The notes under the pieces are model-generated. The model made no database searches, had not been told where the DNA came from, and worked only from the letters and a program-made list of their open reading frames with translations. A stretch of 64,000 nucleotides of DNA from Stella humosa (GTDB taxonomy: Bacteria; Pseudomonadota; Alphaproteobacteria; ATCC43930; Allostellaceae), in assembly GCF_006738645.1 (NCBI RefSeq), contig NZ_AP019700.1, positions 3,298,001 through 3,362,000 of the forward strand, given 5' to 3'. Of this stretch, positions 35,265-45,657 are shown piece after piece (the stretch's first letter is position 1; every line of letters begins with the position of its first letter). Position numbers and translations under genes: made by a program.

Positions 35265-35666
35265 CTACCAGCAGGGATCGTCCGTCCAGGGACCGGCGAT
35301 CGCCAGCACATGGCGGACCGTCGTACCGATGGTGTTGACGACGTGCTGAACGACCGCCTTCTTGCAGGTCGGGGTGGCGCCCCGGAACCGCCGCAGGCAG
35401 TAGGCGCCGGCGGCCGAGTTCTGCGGGTTGTGCTGGAACCAGCGCTCGATATCCGGCGTCTCCATGTGGACGCCATAGACGTAGAAGGTCTCGTAGGTCT
35501 TCGCCTCGTCCGCCGACAGGTAATAGAGCGTCCCGTCGACGCACATCTCCTGCGCTAGCTTGCCGCCGAGTTCGGACCCGGACGGGCTCTGCGCCAGCGC
35601 CGGCCCGGCGGTGAGCGCAACGGCGGAGATGGCGAGTGCGGATAGGGCGATGGCGATCGATCTCAT
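35265..35666 (-). CDS. Secreted hypothetical protein with four cysteines
   Basis: A 133-residue protein of no recognised family. Residues 1-25 form a clear signal peptide (core ALSALAISAVALTAGPALA, cleavage after ALAQ or ALA). The mature part has four Cys (in EMCVDG, AYCLRRF, PTCKKAV and DDPCW), an even number suited to two disulfides in the periplasm, and an aromatic segment YETFYVYGVHMETPD. It is divergent from another small secreted protein at 35832. Confidence 0.75.
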   Translation of the reverse strand: MRSIAIALSALAISAVALTAGPALAQSPSGSELGGKLAQEMCVDGTLYYLSADEAKTYETFYVYGVHMETPDIERWFQHNPQNSAAGAYCLRRFRGATPTCKKAVVQHVVNTIGTTVRHVLAIAGPWTDDPCW

Positions 35667-35831
35667 GGGTGGCTCCGGCGCCGATTGGTTGGGTCCAGGC
35701 CGATCATCTCACGCGCTCATCGCCTGGGCCAACCGGGATCGGCGGACAGGTCCGGCGATATTTCCACTTGCGGGCGTGCGGGGCGGGAGTCACCGTCTTT
35801 GCCCAAGGGACACTGGAAAGACGAGGTGCGT

Positions 35832-36287
35832 GTGCCCAATATGATTGGAAAGGTTGCCACGCGGGTCGTTGTTCTGGCGGCCTTGGCACCGGCCGTCGTC
35901 GCAACGGCGCACGCGGCCGAGCTCAACTTCACCTTCGCCAACCACCTGACGAGCGAGACGATCCGGGCCCGAATCTTCCACGCCGACCAGGGCCAGCAGG
36001 ACGCCGGGATCGCGGCCGGCGGCCACTCGGTCATCTACAAGCCGTACACGATGGCCCAGGGCTCGAACCTGATGCTGGCTTACTTCCACAGCGAGAACGG
36101 GTTTGCGCAATACTGCCACTACGCTGTCAGCGTCGACTTCACCTGGTCGGACTGGGGGTGGCTGAAGCCGCAGACGGGGACGTATGCCTGCAGCATCATG
36201 CCCACCAGTTCGGCGCCCAACAAATGCCAGCACTCCAGCACCGCCACCGCGGGCGGATGCAATTTCAGCTTCATGGTGGAGCGGTAG
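35832..36287 (+). CDS. Secreted hypothetical protein with four cysteines
   Basis: A 151-residue protein of no recognised family. A signal peptide (VATRVVVLAALAPAVVATAHA) covers about the first 27 residues. The mature domain is rich in aromatic and beta-type residues (LNFTFANHL, VSVDFTWSDWGWL) and has four Cys (QYCHY, YACSIM, NKCQHS, GGCNFS), suggesting a small disulfide-bonded exported beta protein. GTG at 35832 follows GAGG with 5 bases spacing and is chosen; the ATG at 35841 is three codons later and equally able to produce the signal peptide. The frame stays open upstream without family support. Confidence 0.7.
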   Translation: MPNMIGKVATRVVVLAALAPAVVATAHAAELNFTFANHLTSETIRARIFHADQGQQDAGIAAGGHSVIYKPYTMAQGSNLMLAYFHSENGFAQYCHYAVSVDFTWSDWGWLKPQTGTYACSIMPTSSAPNKCQHSSTATAGGCNFSFMVER

Positions 36288-36346
36288 AACCGAGGCCGGC
36301 ACCACGCCAATGGCGAGGCCCATGTAACTCAACCGGAGAATGCGAC

Positions 36347-36571
36347 ATGGCTGCCGCGGCAGGTCCGAAGCCACCGCGCGTCAAGGTGCGGGAGGGCCAT
36401 GCGCGCCTGCGCGAACAGGGGCTTCGCCCGATCCAGACAGGGGTGCCCGATGTCCATTCGCCGACCTTCCGGGCGGCCGCCCATAGCCAGTCGCTGGCCG
36501 TCGCCGACAGCGCCCACGCCGACGACGATAAGGCGTTCATCGACGCGGTATCGGATTGGGACGAGAATTGA
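36347..36571 (+). CDS. MazE-like antitoxin (DUF3018 type), no toxin partner
   Basis: A 74-residue protein. The core VREGHARLREQGLRPIQTGVPD followed by FRAAAHSQSLAVA and the acidic end DDDKAFIDAVSDWDEN is the signature of the antitoxin MazE/DUF3018 family: an N-terminal DNA-binding part and a C-terminal toxin-embracing tail. A CGGAGAA site precedes the ATG. In complete modules a MazF/PemK ribonuclease gene overlaps or follows directly. Here the stop at 36571 is followed by only about 90 bases and then a tRNA-Ser gene on the other strand, so the toxin is absent. It may be a relic, or may act on a toxin elsewhere. Confidence 0.8.
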   Translation: MAAAAGPKPPRVKVREGHARLREQGLRPIQTGVPDVHSPTFRAAAHSQSLAVADSAHADDDKAFIDAVSDWDEN

Positions 36572-36660
36572 TAGCGAGCCCCTGGGGACGGGCCCAGCAA
36601 AGCCGCGCCGGCGGGCCGGCCAACTCATTGAATTCTATGAGTTTTCAGAGGCAGGAAAGT

Positions 36661-36753
36661 TGGCGGAGGGGATGGGATTCGAACCCACGATAGGACTTTA
36701 GATCCTATAACGGTTTAGCAAACCGCCGCCTTCAGCCACTCGGCCACCCCTCC
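36661..36753 (-). tRNA. tRNA-Ser (anticodon GCU)
   Basis: The minus strand folds as a class II tRNA. The acceptor arms GGAGGGG (complement of 36747-36753) and CCCCTCC (complement of 36665-36671) pair fully, and the T arm has GGTTCGAATCC. The anticodon loop TTTGCTAAA sits between CGG/CCG stems, giving GCU for codons AGC/AGU. A long variable arm (AGGATC...) is typical of serine tRNAs. The discriminator is G, and the terminal CCA is encoded (36661-36663). A TATGAT box at 36766-36771 could be its -10 element. Confidence 0.95.
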
Positions 36754-36826
36754 ACCCGAGAGTGGATCATACACGGCGTATGCAAGGCAGGTTCTAGCCG
36801 CCCACAGGCATGCCTGTCAACGAAAG

Positions 36827-36854
36827 GGGCCGCGATCTTGGGCGATCGCGGCCC
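36827..36854 (-). terminator. Perfect hairpin downstream of the GST pair
   Basis: GGGCCGCGATC (36827-36837), loop TTGGGC, GATCGCGGCCC (36844-36854): a perfect 11-bp stem located 20 bases beyond the stop of the minus-strand GST gene at 36875. It is the likely terminator of the two-GST transcript. Confidence 0.65.
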
Positions 36855-36874
36855 GAATTCGTAGCGCGAGGCGT

Positions 36875-37495
36875 TCAGCCGGGGACGGCCATGCCCTTCT
36901 GCACCGCCGGGCGGGCGCCGACGGCGTCGTACCAGCGGCGGACGTTGGGGAATTCCGCCAGGTCGACGGCGTGCCATTCATGCCGCGCGGCCCAGGGATA
37001 GGTGATGATGTCGGCGATGGTGTACTCGGCGCCGGCCAGGTACTCGGCCTCGCCCAGGCGCTTGTCGATCACGCCATAGAGGCGCTTGGCCTCGTTGGTG
37101 TAGCGGTCGATGGCGTAGGGGATGGGCTCGGGTGCGGCGCGGCGGAAATGATGGGCCTGGCCCAGCATCGGGCCAAAGCCGCCCATCTGCCACATCACCC
37201 ATTGCAGGGTGGTGTAGCGGGCGACCGGCTCGGCCGGATAGAACTTGCCCGTCTTGTCGGCCAGGTAGATCAGGATGGCGCCGGATTCGAAGAGCGACAG
37301 CGGCTTGCCGCCCGGCCCGTCCTGGTCGACGATGGCCGGGATGCGGTTGTTCGGGCTGATCGCCAGGAAATCGGGGGCGAACTGCTCGTTCTTGCCGATG
37401 TTGATCGGGTGCACCCGGTAGGGCAGCCCGACCTCCTCCAGCATGATGGAGACCTTGCGGCCGTTGGGCGTGGTCCAGGTATAGAGGTCGATCAT
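36875..37495 (-). CDS. Glutathione S-transferase family protein, YfcG/YghU (Nu) type
   Basis: A 206-residue cytosolic GST. The thioredoxin-like N-terminal domain opens with IDLYTWTTPNGRKVSIMLEE; the TxPNG(R/K)K motif marks the Nu-class disulfide-bond reductases (YfcG, YghU), in which a Thr/Asn pair replaces the catalytic Tyr or Ser. NNRIPAIVDQDG holds the cis-Pro, and LFESGAILIYLADKTG contacts glutathione. The helical C-terminal domain is normal. It is 18 bases downstream of another GST gene, so both are probably co-expressed, likely for thiol or disulfide stress. Confidence 0.92.
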   Translation of the reverse strand: MIDLYTWTTPNGRKVSIMLEEVGLPYRVHPINIGKNEQFAPDFLAISPNNRIPAIVDQDGPGGKPLSLFESGAILIYLADKTGKFYPAEPVARYTTLQWVMWQMGGFGPMLGQAHHFRRAAPEPIPYAIDRYTNEAKRLYGVIDKRLGEAEYLAGAEYTIADIITYPWAARHEWHAVDLAEFPNVRRWYDAVGARPAVQKGMAVPG

Positions 37496-37513
37496 CGTGC
37501 CTTGCCCCCTGCC

Positions 37514-38131
37514 CTATTGCGGCATCGGCATCAGGTCGGGCGCCGGCTTGGCGCCGGGCTGGCCGCCCATGCGCGCCACCCAGGCCTGGACCAGCGGCCA
37601 GCGCGCGAGGTCGAAGCCACCCTCGGCCGCATGGACCACCGTCGCATAGACCGAGATGTCGGCCACCGACGGCGTCTGCCCGCCCAGAAACGGCTGGCCC
37701 GCCAGGCCGGCTTCCAGGGTCTTCAGGGCGCCCTCGCCGCGCTCGACATAGTGGGCGACGAGCATCGGGTCGGCGTCCTGCATGAAGCGCTTGTAGAAGC
37801 GCGGGCGGGCGATGCCGGGCAGCAGTTGGTCGGCCTCCCACGACAGCCATTCCAGCGTCGTCCGCTGGCCGGCCGCGTCGCCGCCACCGAACTTGCCCAG
37901 CCGTTCGGCCAGATGCAGCAGGATCGCGTTCGACTGGCAGTAGGACTGCTCGCCATCGACCAGCACTGGCACCTGGCCGAAGCGGTTCATGGCCAGGAAC
38001 TCGGGCTTCTTGTGCTCGCCCTGGCGCAGGTTGACGTACTTGAAGGTGAACGGCTCGCCCGCCATCGAGAGCATCAGGGCCACCTTGTAGGTCGGGAACG
38101 ACAAGGGGCTGCCGTGGAGCGTCATCGCCAT
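37514..38131 (-). CDS. Glutathione S-transferase family protein
   Basis: A 205-residue GST. The N-terminal domain (MTLHGSPLSFPTYKVALMLS) has the Ser/Pro-Ser type active-site region, FGQVPVLVDG supplies the cis-Pro, and CQSNAILLHLAERLG the gamma-glutamyl contact. The C-terminal domain carries PFLGGQTPSVADISVYATV, the conserved N-capping helix region. The ATG at 38131 has an AGGAGA site. The electrophile or peroxide substrate is not predictable. It is transcribed with the YfcG-like GST downstream and lies 41 bases after gatB. Confidence 0.9.
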   Translation of the reverse strand: MAMTLHGSPLSFPTYKVALMLSMAGEPFTFKYVNLRQGEHKKPEFLAMNRFGQVPVLVDGEQSYCQSNAILLHLAERLGKFGGGDAAGQRTTLEWLSWEADQLLPGIARPRFYKRFMQDADPMLVAHYVERGEGALKTLEAGLAGQPFLGGQTPSVADISVYATVVHAAEGGFDLARWPLVQAWVARMGGQPGAKPAPDLMPMPQ

Positions 38132-38172
38132 CGTTGCTGTCTCCTGCGAATAAGGAAGCGCGGGCGCCGGCC

Positions 38173-39620
38173 CTAGCCGGCCAGCTTGCGCTTCAGGATC
38201 TCGTTCACCAGGGCCGGGTTGGCCTTGCCCTGGGTCGCCTTCATCACCTGGCCGACGAAGAAGCCGAACAGCTTGTCCTTGCCCGAGCGATACTCGGCCA
38301 CCTTGTCGGCGTTGGCCGCCATCACCTGGTCGATCGAGGCCTCGATCGAACCCGTGTCGGAGTCCTGCTTCAGGCCGCGTTCCTCGACGATGACGGCGGC
38401 GGGCTTGCCCGTCTCCCACATCGCCTCGAACACCTCCTTGGCGAGCCGGCCCGAGATGGTGCCGTCGCGGATGAGGTCGATCAGCCCGCCCAGCGCCTCG
38501 GCCGAGACCGGGCTTTCGGCGATCGGCTTGCCCGCCTTGTTGAGGAAGGCGAAGAAGTCGCCGGTCACCCAGTTGGCCGCCAGCTTGGGGTCGCGGCCGC
38601 GGGCGACGGCCTCGAAGAAGGCGGCATTCTCCTGCTCGCCCACCAGCACGCCGGCGTCATAGGGCGTCAGGCCGTATTCGGCGACGAAGCGCGCCTTCTT
38701 CGCATCCGGCAGCTCCGGCATGCCGGCCTTGATCTCGTCGACGAATTCCTGGGTCAGGATCAGCGGCAGCAGGTCCGGGTCGGGGAAGTAGCGATAGTCG
38801 TGCGCATGCTCCTTGGAGCGCATCGAGCGCGTCTCGCCCTTGCCGGAATCGAACAAGCGGGTTTCCTGGCGGATCGTGCCGCCATCCTCGATGATGGCGA
38901 TCTGGCGCCGGGCCTCGTACTCGATCGACTGCATGACGAAGCGGATCGAGTTCACATTCTTGATCTCGCAGCGCGTGCCCAGTTCCTCGCCCGGGCGGCG
39001 GACGGAGACGTTGCAGTCGCACCGCATCGACCCCTCCTCCATGTTCCCGTCGCAGGTGCCGAGATAGCGCAGGATGGAGCGGAGCTTCTTCAGATAGGCG
39101 CCGGCCTCCTCGGAGGTGCGCATGTCGGGCTCGGACACGATCTCCATGAGGGCGACGCCCGACCGGTTGAGGTCGATGTAGGACATCGTCGGATGCTGGT
39201 CGTGCATGCTCTTGCCCGCGTCCTGCTCCAGGTGCAGGCGGGTGATCCCGACCGAGCGGCTGGCGCCGCCCGCGAGGTCGAGCACGATGGTGCCCTTGCC
39301 GACGATCGGCCGGGTGAACTGCGAGATCTGATAGCCGGCCGGCAGGTCGGCATAGAAATAGTTCTTCCGGTCGAAGACGGAGACGAGATTGATCTCGGCC
39401 TCCAGCCCCAGCCCGGTCAGCACCGCCTGGCGCACGCAGACCGCGTTGATGACCGGCAGCATGCCCGGCATGCCGGCATCGACGAACGAGACCTGGCTGT
39501 TCGGCTCGGCGCCGAACGCGGTCGCCGCCCCCGAGAAGAGCTTGGAATGGGAGACGACCTGGGCGTGGACCTCGAGGCCGATCACGACCTCCCAGGAACC
39601 CGTGCGTCCTTCGATGAGGC

Positions 39621-39624
<4 letters not shown>
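38173..39624 (-). CDS. gatB: Asp/Glu-tRNA amidotransferase subunit B
   Basis: A 483-residue subunit of the GatCAB complex, which converts Glu-tRNA(Gln) and/or Asp-tRNA(Asn) to the amide form. The family start [12 protein letters not shown], the [13 protein letters not shown] segment and the kinase-like metal site region [10 protein letters not shown] are present. The helical YqeY-like tail ends in [16 protein letters not shown]. Its start overlaps the gatA stop by 4 bases (ATGA, 39621-39624). Translation is therefore coupled in the order gatC-gatA-gatB. Confidence 0.97.
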
Positions 39625-41107
<1,483 letters not shown>

Positions 41108-41108
<1 letters not shown>

Positions 41109-41395
41109 CACTCCACCACCTTCGGCACCGCGAAGAAGCCGGGCACGGCCTCGGGTGCATTCCGCAGAATCTTCTCGGCCTGGCCGCCGTCGGTCACCCG
41201 GTCGGCCCGCCACGGCAGCACGGCATCGACGACCGACGAGACGGGCTCGACGCCGGCGGTATCGACGCTGTCCAATTGCTCGATCCATTGCAGGATCGTC
41301 GACAGCTCGCCGGCAAGCGCCGTCTTCTCGTCGTCCGTCACCTTGATGCGGGCAAGCCGCGCGATATGCGCGACGGTATCGGTATCGATGGCCAT
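41108..41395 (-). CDS. gatC: Asp/Glu-tRNA amidotransferase subunit C
   Basis: A 95-residue stabilising subunit that wraps GatA and GatB. The family pattern [38 protein letters not shown] and the ending [18 protein letters not shown] are all present. The ATG at 41395 gives the standard length; the open frame continues upstream without similarity. It is the first gene of gatCAB and divergent from ruvX. Confidence 0.95.
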
Positions 41396-41473
41396 GGCCG
41401 GAGAGTCCTGGGGAAATAGGGCGGCGGAACCTACCAACCGCCCCCGCCCGGTGCAACCGATGGGCCAGCCGCA

Positions 41474-41494
41474 CTTGCAAGGCCGGCTTGCAAG
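41474..41494. promoter_or_regulatory. Double palindrome in the gatC/ruvX divergent region
   Basis: Two copies of the self-complementary octamer CTTGCAAG (41474-41481 and 41487-41494) are separated by five bases. Each contains TTGCAA on both strands and could provide -35 elements for either direction or bind a regulator. No convincing -10 partner was found. Confidence 0.3.
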
Positions 41495-41525
41495 GACGGG
41501 CGGCGGCGGCGATGGTGCCGCCACC

Positions 41526-42011
41526 ATGGCCATCGTCCAACTCGCCGAACTTGCCCCCCTGCGCGCCGGACCAGCCCGCCTGCTGGGTCTCGACGTCGGC
41601 ACCAAGACGGTGGGCCTGGCCTTGTCCGATACCCGCCTCGTCATCGCCACGCCGATGGAGACGATCCGCCGCGCGAAGTTCCAGGAGGATGCGGCCCGCC
41701 TGGCCGACATCGTCCGCCGCCAGGGCGTGGGCGGGCTGGTCGTCGGCCTGCCGATCGGTATGGATGGCCGGGAGAACCCGCGCAGCCAGTCGGTCCGGGC
41801 CTTCGTGCGCAACCTGCTGGCCGTGATCGATCTGCCGGCGGCGATGTGGGACGAGCGGCTGTCGACGGCCGCCGTCGAGCGGGCGATGATCGCCGCCGAC
41901 ATGACCCGCAGCCGCCGGGCCGAGGCGATCGACCGGGCGGCCGCCGCCTACATCCTGCAAGGCGCGCTGGATGCGCTGGCGCACGTGCAGGCCAGCGCGC
42001 CCGAGGCTTGA
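41526..42011 (+). CDS. ruvX: RuvX/YqgF-type Holliday junction resolvase-like nuclease
   Basis: A 161-residue RNase-H-fold protein. The first acidic motif is [15 protein letters not shown], the second region is [16 protein letters not shown], and the third is [14 protein letters not shown], followed by [14 protein letters not shown]. These match the family that processes the 5' end of pre-16S rRNA and has been proposed to resolve Holliday junctions. The ATG at 41526 gives the normal length; there is no clear Shine-Dalgarno. Confidence 0.94.
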   Translation: MAIVQLAELAPLRAGPARLLGLDVGTKTVGLALSDTRLVIATPMETIRRAKFQEDAARLADIVRRQGVGGLVVGLPIGMDGRENPRSQSVRAFVRNLLAVIDLPAAMWDERLSTAAVERAMIAADMTRSRRAEAIDRAAAAYILQGALDALAHVQASAPEA

Positions 42012-42142
42012 CGCACGCCGGCCCTCCCGCCATCAAATGGTTCCCGCCCGGCCGATTTCGGCCCCTGCATCCGGCTGCGTCCCGTCGCCGGCCCCCTGCC
42101 AACCGCCCCCTGCGAATCCCTCGACTGGGAAGGATCTGCCCG

Positions 42143-43297
42143 ATGACCAGCCGCGCCACCCGTGTGCCCCTGCTTTCAAACAGCCCCGGCACCGAGCGTT
42201 TCCTCACCGTCTATCGCTTCGGCACGCCCGGCGCCCGGCCCAAGGCGTATCTGCAAGCGGCCATCCATGCCAACGAACTGCCAGGCGTGATGGCGCTGCA
42301 CTACCTGCTGCCGATGCTGGACGCCGCCCAGAAGGCCGGCCAGATCAAGGGCGAGATCATCGTCGTGCCGACCGCCAACCCGGTCGGCCTGTCGCAGCAC
42401 ATGTTCGCCAACCATCTCGGCCGCTACGACTTCAACATTCTCGAGAACTACAACCGCAAGTATCTCGACATCGGCGACGCGATCGTGGCCCAGGTGAAGG
42501 ACAAGCTCGGCCCGGACGAGGCTGCCAACACCGACCTGGTGCGCCGGGCGATGGTGGCCGCCGTCGAGGGACACCACGCCCCGAACGAGCCGCAGTTCCT
42601 GAAGAAGACGCTGATGGCGATGTCGGTCGATGCCGACTACGTGCTGGACCTGCATTGCGACGCGCACGCGGCGCTGCATCTCTTCGCCGGTGCCAGCCAT
42701 GCCGACGCGGTGTCGGACCTGTCGGCGCAGATCGGAAGCCAGGCGACCACGGTCGGGCGGCCGGAATCGATCCCCCAGGTCATGAGCTTCAGCGCCTGCA
42801 ACATCGCGCCCTGGCTGAAGCTGGCCCAGGCCTACCCGGACGCGGCCCTGCCCAAGACCTCGTTCTCGGTCACCATCGAGTATCGCGGCCAGGCCGACGT
42901 GTCGCACGAACTGGGCAAAGGCGACGGCACCGCGCTCTTCAAGTTCCTGCAGCGGCGCGGCGTGGTCGGCGGCGATCCCGGCCCGTTGCCGGCGCCGAAA
43001 TGCAAGATCACCCCCGGCTGGGGCATGGATGTCGCCTATGCCCCCAAGGCCGGCATGCTGGTCTACCTCAAGGATCGCGGCGTCACCGTCCAGGAGGGCG
43101 AGGCGGTGTGCGAGATCATCGACCCGCTCGACCCCTTCTCGGACGATTGCAAGACCGTGATCAAGGCGGCGGCGACCGGCGTCCTGTTCAGCCGGCGGCG
43201 CGATGGCCAACTGGCCTTCCCGGGCCAGGTCGTCTTCCGCATGGCCTGCGAGAACGAGCTGCCGCACCGCATCGGCCGGCCCGGCACGGACGACTAG
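42143..43297 (+). CDS. Succinylglutamate desuccinylase/aspartoacylase family protein
   Basis: A 384-residue zinc carboxypeptidase-fold (M14-like) deacylase. The Zn-binding HxxE is His42/Glu45 in AIHANELPG, the NPxG-type motif reads PTANPVGLSQ, and LDLHCDAHAALH supplies the third ligand. The C-terminal half has a biotinyl-like beta domain (GMLVYLKDRGVTVQEGEAVCEI), as in ectoine- or acyl-amino-acid deacylases of this family. The ATG at 42143 follows GGGAAGGA. The substrate is unknown; it is probably a single gene, closed by a perfect terminator hairpin. Confidence 0.88.
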   Translation: MTSRATRVPLLSNSPGTERFLTVYRFGTPGARPKAYLQAAIHANELPGVMALHYLLPMLDAAQKAGQIKGEIIVVPTANPVGLSQHMFANHLGRYDFNILENYNRKYLDIGDAIVAQVKDKLGPDEAANTDLVRRAMVAAVEGHHAPNEPQFLKKTLMAMSVDADYVLDLHCDAHAALHLFAGASHADAVSDLSAQIGSQATTVGRPESIPQVMSFSACNIAPWLKLAQAYPDAALPKTSFSVTIEYRGQADVSHELGKGDGTALFKFLQRRGVVGGDPGPLPAPKCKITPGWGMDVAYAPKAGMLVYLKDRGVTVQEGEAVCEIIDPLDPFSDDCKTVIKAAATGVLFSRRRDGQLAFPGQVVFRMACENELPHRIGRPGTDD

Positions 43298-43319
43298 ACC
43301 CGCCGCCCACGACGTGCAG

Positions 43320-43351
43320 CCGGGCAAGGCGGGGCAACCCGCCTTGCCCGG
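43320..43351 (+). terminator. Strong terminator hairpin after the aspartoacylase-like gene
   Basis: CCGGGCAAGGCGGG (43320-43333), loop GCAA, CCCGCCTTGCCCGG (43338-43351): a perfect 14-bp stem with a four-base loop, 22 bases after the stop codon. It is the most stable hairpin noted in the window. Confidence 0.7.
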
Positions 43352-43373
43352 ACTCGCATCCAGCCCCTATAGG
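43344..43373 (+). promoter_or_regulatory. Possible pyrB promoter overlapping the upstream terminator
   Basis: TTGCCC (43344-43349) and TATAGG (43368-43373) are 18 bases apart. The -10 box ends 8 bases before the pyrB ATG at 43382, so the transcript would have almost no leader. The -35 box lies in the 3' arm of the terminator stem. Confidence 0.4.
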
Positions 43374-43381
43374 ACGGTTTT

Positions 43382-44362
43382 ATGTCTTCGCTTGCGGCTT
43401 CGGCCAGCTATCCACACCGTCACCTGCTCGGCATTGAGGGCCTGTCGGCGGCGGAGATCACCCACCTGATCGACCGGTCGGAGCTGTTCGTCAGCCAGAA
43501 TCAGGGCGCCGACAAGAAGGGCGGGTCGCTGCGCGGCCGCACGATCATCAACCTCTTCTTCGAGAATTCGACGCGCACCCGGACCTCGTTCGAGCTGGCC
43601 GGCAAGCGGCTGGGCGGCGACGTCATCAACATGTCGGTCGAATATTCGTCGATGAAGAAGGGCGAGACCCTGATCGACACGGCGATGACGCTGAACGCGA
43701 TGAACCCGGACGTGCTGTGCGTCCGCCATCCCGAGAGCGGCGCCGTCAAGCTGCTGTCCGACAAGGTGAACTGCGCCGTCATCAATGCCGGCGACGGCAC
43801 CCACGAGCACCCGACGCAGGCCCTTCTGGACGCGCTGACGATCCGCCGCCGCAAGGGCAGCCTGCGCGGCCTGGTGGTCGCCATCTGCGGCGACGTGCTG
43901 CACAGCCGGGTCGCGCGCTCCAACATCGCGCTCTTGAACACCATGGGCGCCCGCGTCCGCGTAGTGGCGCCGCGCACCCTGCTGCCGACGGCGATCGACC
44001 GGCTGGGGGTGGAGGTCTTCCACGACATGAAACGCGGCTTGGCCGACACCGACATCGTCATGATGCTGCGCCTGCAGACCGAGCGGATGGCCGGCAGCTT
44101 CGTGCCCTCGATCCGTGAGTACTACCACTTCTTCGGGCTCGACTACGCCAAGCTGGCGGTCGCCAAGCCCGACGCGCTGATCATGCATCCCGGCCCGATG
44201 AACCGCGGCGTGGAGATCGACAGCGAGGTCGCCGACGACATCGACCGCTCGCTGATCCGCCAGCAGGTCGAGATGGGGGTGGCCGTCCGCATGGCCTGCC
44301 TGGAGGTCCTGGCGGAGAATCTGACGACCCGCAACGCGGCTGCCGTGGAGGCCGGCCGATGA
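43382..44362 (+). CDS. pyrB: Aspartate carbamoyltransferase, catalytic subunit
   Basis: A 326-residue enzyme joining carbamoyl phosphate to aspartate, the committed pyrimidine step. The carbamoyl-phosphate motif [15 protein letters not shown] is at about 59-73, the second loop holds [12 protein letters not shown], and [14 protein letters not shown] plus [10 protein letters not shown] complete the active site. No regulatory subunit gene (pyrI) is adjacent, as expected outside enterobacteria. The stop overlaps the start of the dihydroorotase-like gene (ATGA, 44359-44362). Confidence 0.97.
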   Translation: MSSLAASASYPHRHLLGIEGLSAAEITHLIDRSELFVSQNQGADKKGGSLRGRTIINLFFENSTRTRTSFELAGKRLGGDVINMSVEYSSMKKGETLIDTAMTLNAMNPDVLCVRHPESGAVKLLSDKVNCAVINAGDGTHEHPTQALLDALTIRRRKGSLRGLVVAICGDVLHSRVARSNIALLNTMGARVRVVAPRTLLPTAIDRLGVEVFHDMKRGLADTDIVMMLRLQTERMAGSFVPSIREYYHFFGLDYAKLAVAKPDALIMHPGPMNRGVEIDSEVADDIDRSLIRQQVEMGVAVRMACLEVLAENLTTRNAAAVEAGR

Positions 44363-45651
44363 CCCGGGTCGCGCTCGCCAACGCCCGCCTGTTCGACCCC
44401 GCCACCGGCCGCGACACGCCGGGCGGGCTGCTCATCGTCGACGGGCGCATCGCCGACCTGGGGCCCGCGCTCTTCGCCGACGGCGTGCCCGAGGGGGCGG
44501 AAGCGATCGACTGCGCCGGGCGGCTGCTGGTGCCGGGCCTGATCGACATGCGCGCGCAATTGCGCGAGCCCGGCAACGAGCACCAGGAGAACATGGCGAC
44601 CGCCAGCCAGGCGGCCGTGGCCGGCGGCATCACCACCATCGTCTGCCTGCCCAACACCGATCCGGTGATCGACGACGTGGCCCTGGTGGAGTTCGTGCGC
44701 CGCCGCGGACGCGACATCGGCCTCGCCCATATCCATCCCTATGCCGCCGCCACCAAGGGCCTGGCGGGCAAGGAACTGACCGAGATGGGCCTGCTGGCGG
44801 AGGCGGGCGCGGTCGGCTTCACCGACGGCACGCGCGCCATCGCCAATGCCGGCATCATGCGGCGCGCGCTCAGCTATGCCCGCACCTTCGACCTGCTGCT
44901 GGTGCAGCACCCCGAGGAGCCGACCCTGTCGCACCCGGGCGGCATGAACGAGGGCGAGATCGCCACCCGGCTCGGCCTGCCCGGCATCCCGGCGATGGCC
45001 GAGGTGGTGCTGCTGGAACGCGACCTGCGCTTGGTCGAGTTGACCGGCGCGCGCTACCACGCCGCCCATCTGTCGACGGCGGGCGCGGTGGAGGCCATCC
45101 GCGATGCCAAGCGGCGCGGGCTGCCGGTCACTTGCGACACGGCCCCGCCCTACTTCGCGCTGAACGAGACGGCGGTCGGCGACTACCGCACCTTCGCCAA
45201 GCTGTCGCCGCCCTTGCGCAGCGACGGCGACCGGCGGGCGATCGTGGCCGGCATCGCCGACGGCACGATCGACGCCATCGCCAGCGACCACGCCCCGCAC
45301 GACCAGGATTCCAAGCGCCTGCCCTTCAGCTCGGCCGCCAGCGGCATCATCGGGCTGGAGACGCTGCTGCCGCTGGTTCTGGAACTGGCCCACCAGGGCG
45401 ACGTGCCGTTGGCCCGCGCGCTGGCGGCGGTCACCGCGGCACCGGCCGGCATCCTCGGGCTGGATTGCGGCCGCCTGGCCGTCGGCGCCCCGGCCGACCT
45501 GACGCTGATCGACCTCGACCGCCCCTGGCGCATCGCCGTCGACCGCTTCCGCTCCAAGTCCAAGAACTCGCCCTTCGACGGCCGGCCGGTGCAGGGGCGC
45601 GCGGCCATGACCATGCTGGGCGGCCGCGTCGTCCACCGCGTCGCGGACTGA
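44359..45651 (+). CDS. pyrC: Dihydroorotase-like protein lacking metal ligands
   Basis: A 430-residue amidohydrolase-fold protein of the class I dihydroorotase family. The metal motif that normally reads HxHxREPG is here [10 protein letters not shown] (residues 63-72), so both histidines are missing. [13 protein letters not shown] also lacks the histidine pair usual at that point, while [11 protein letters not shown] is kept. Such proteins (PyrC' or pyrX type) are usually inactive and serve to assemble the ATCase dodecamer with PyrB, which fits the 4-base overlap with pyrB. An active dihydroorotase should then be encoded elsewhere. Many alphaproteobacterial sequences of this form are simply annotated pyrC. 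Confidence 0.88.
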   Translation: MTRVALANARLFDPATGRDTPGGLLIVDGRIADLGPALFADGVPEGAEAIDCAGRLLVPGLIDMRAQLREPGNEHQENMATASQAAVAGGITTIVCLPNTDPVIDDVALVEFVRRRGRDIGLAHIHPYAAATKGLAGKELTEMGLLAEAGAVGFTDGTRAIANAGIMRRALSYARTFDLLLVQHPEEPTLSHPGGMNEGEIATRLGLPGIPAMAEVVLLERDLRLVELTGARYHAAHLSTAGAVEAIRDAKRRGLPVTCDTAPPYFALNETAVGDYRTFAKLSPPLRSDGDRRAIVAGIADGTIDAIASDHAPHDQDSKRLPFSSAASGIIGLETLLPLVLELAHQGDVPLARALAAVTAAPAGILGLDCGRLAVGAPADLTLIDLDRPWRIAVDRFRSKSKNSPFDGRPVQGRAAMTMLGGRVVHRVAD

Positions 45652-45657
45652 CGCGCC

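Noticed and set aside
36572-36660. Possible MazF toxin gene after the MazE-like antitoxin
   Set aside because: Only 89 bases remain before the tRNA and no frame shows MazF/PemK features.
36399-36701. 100-codon plus-strand frame overlapping the antitoxin and running into the tRNA
   Set aside because: It is in a different phase from the antitoxin, has no motif and reads into the tRNA-Ser gene.
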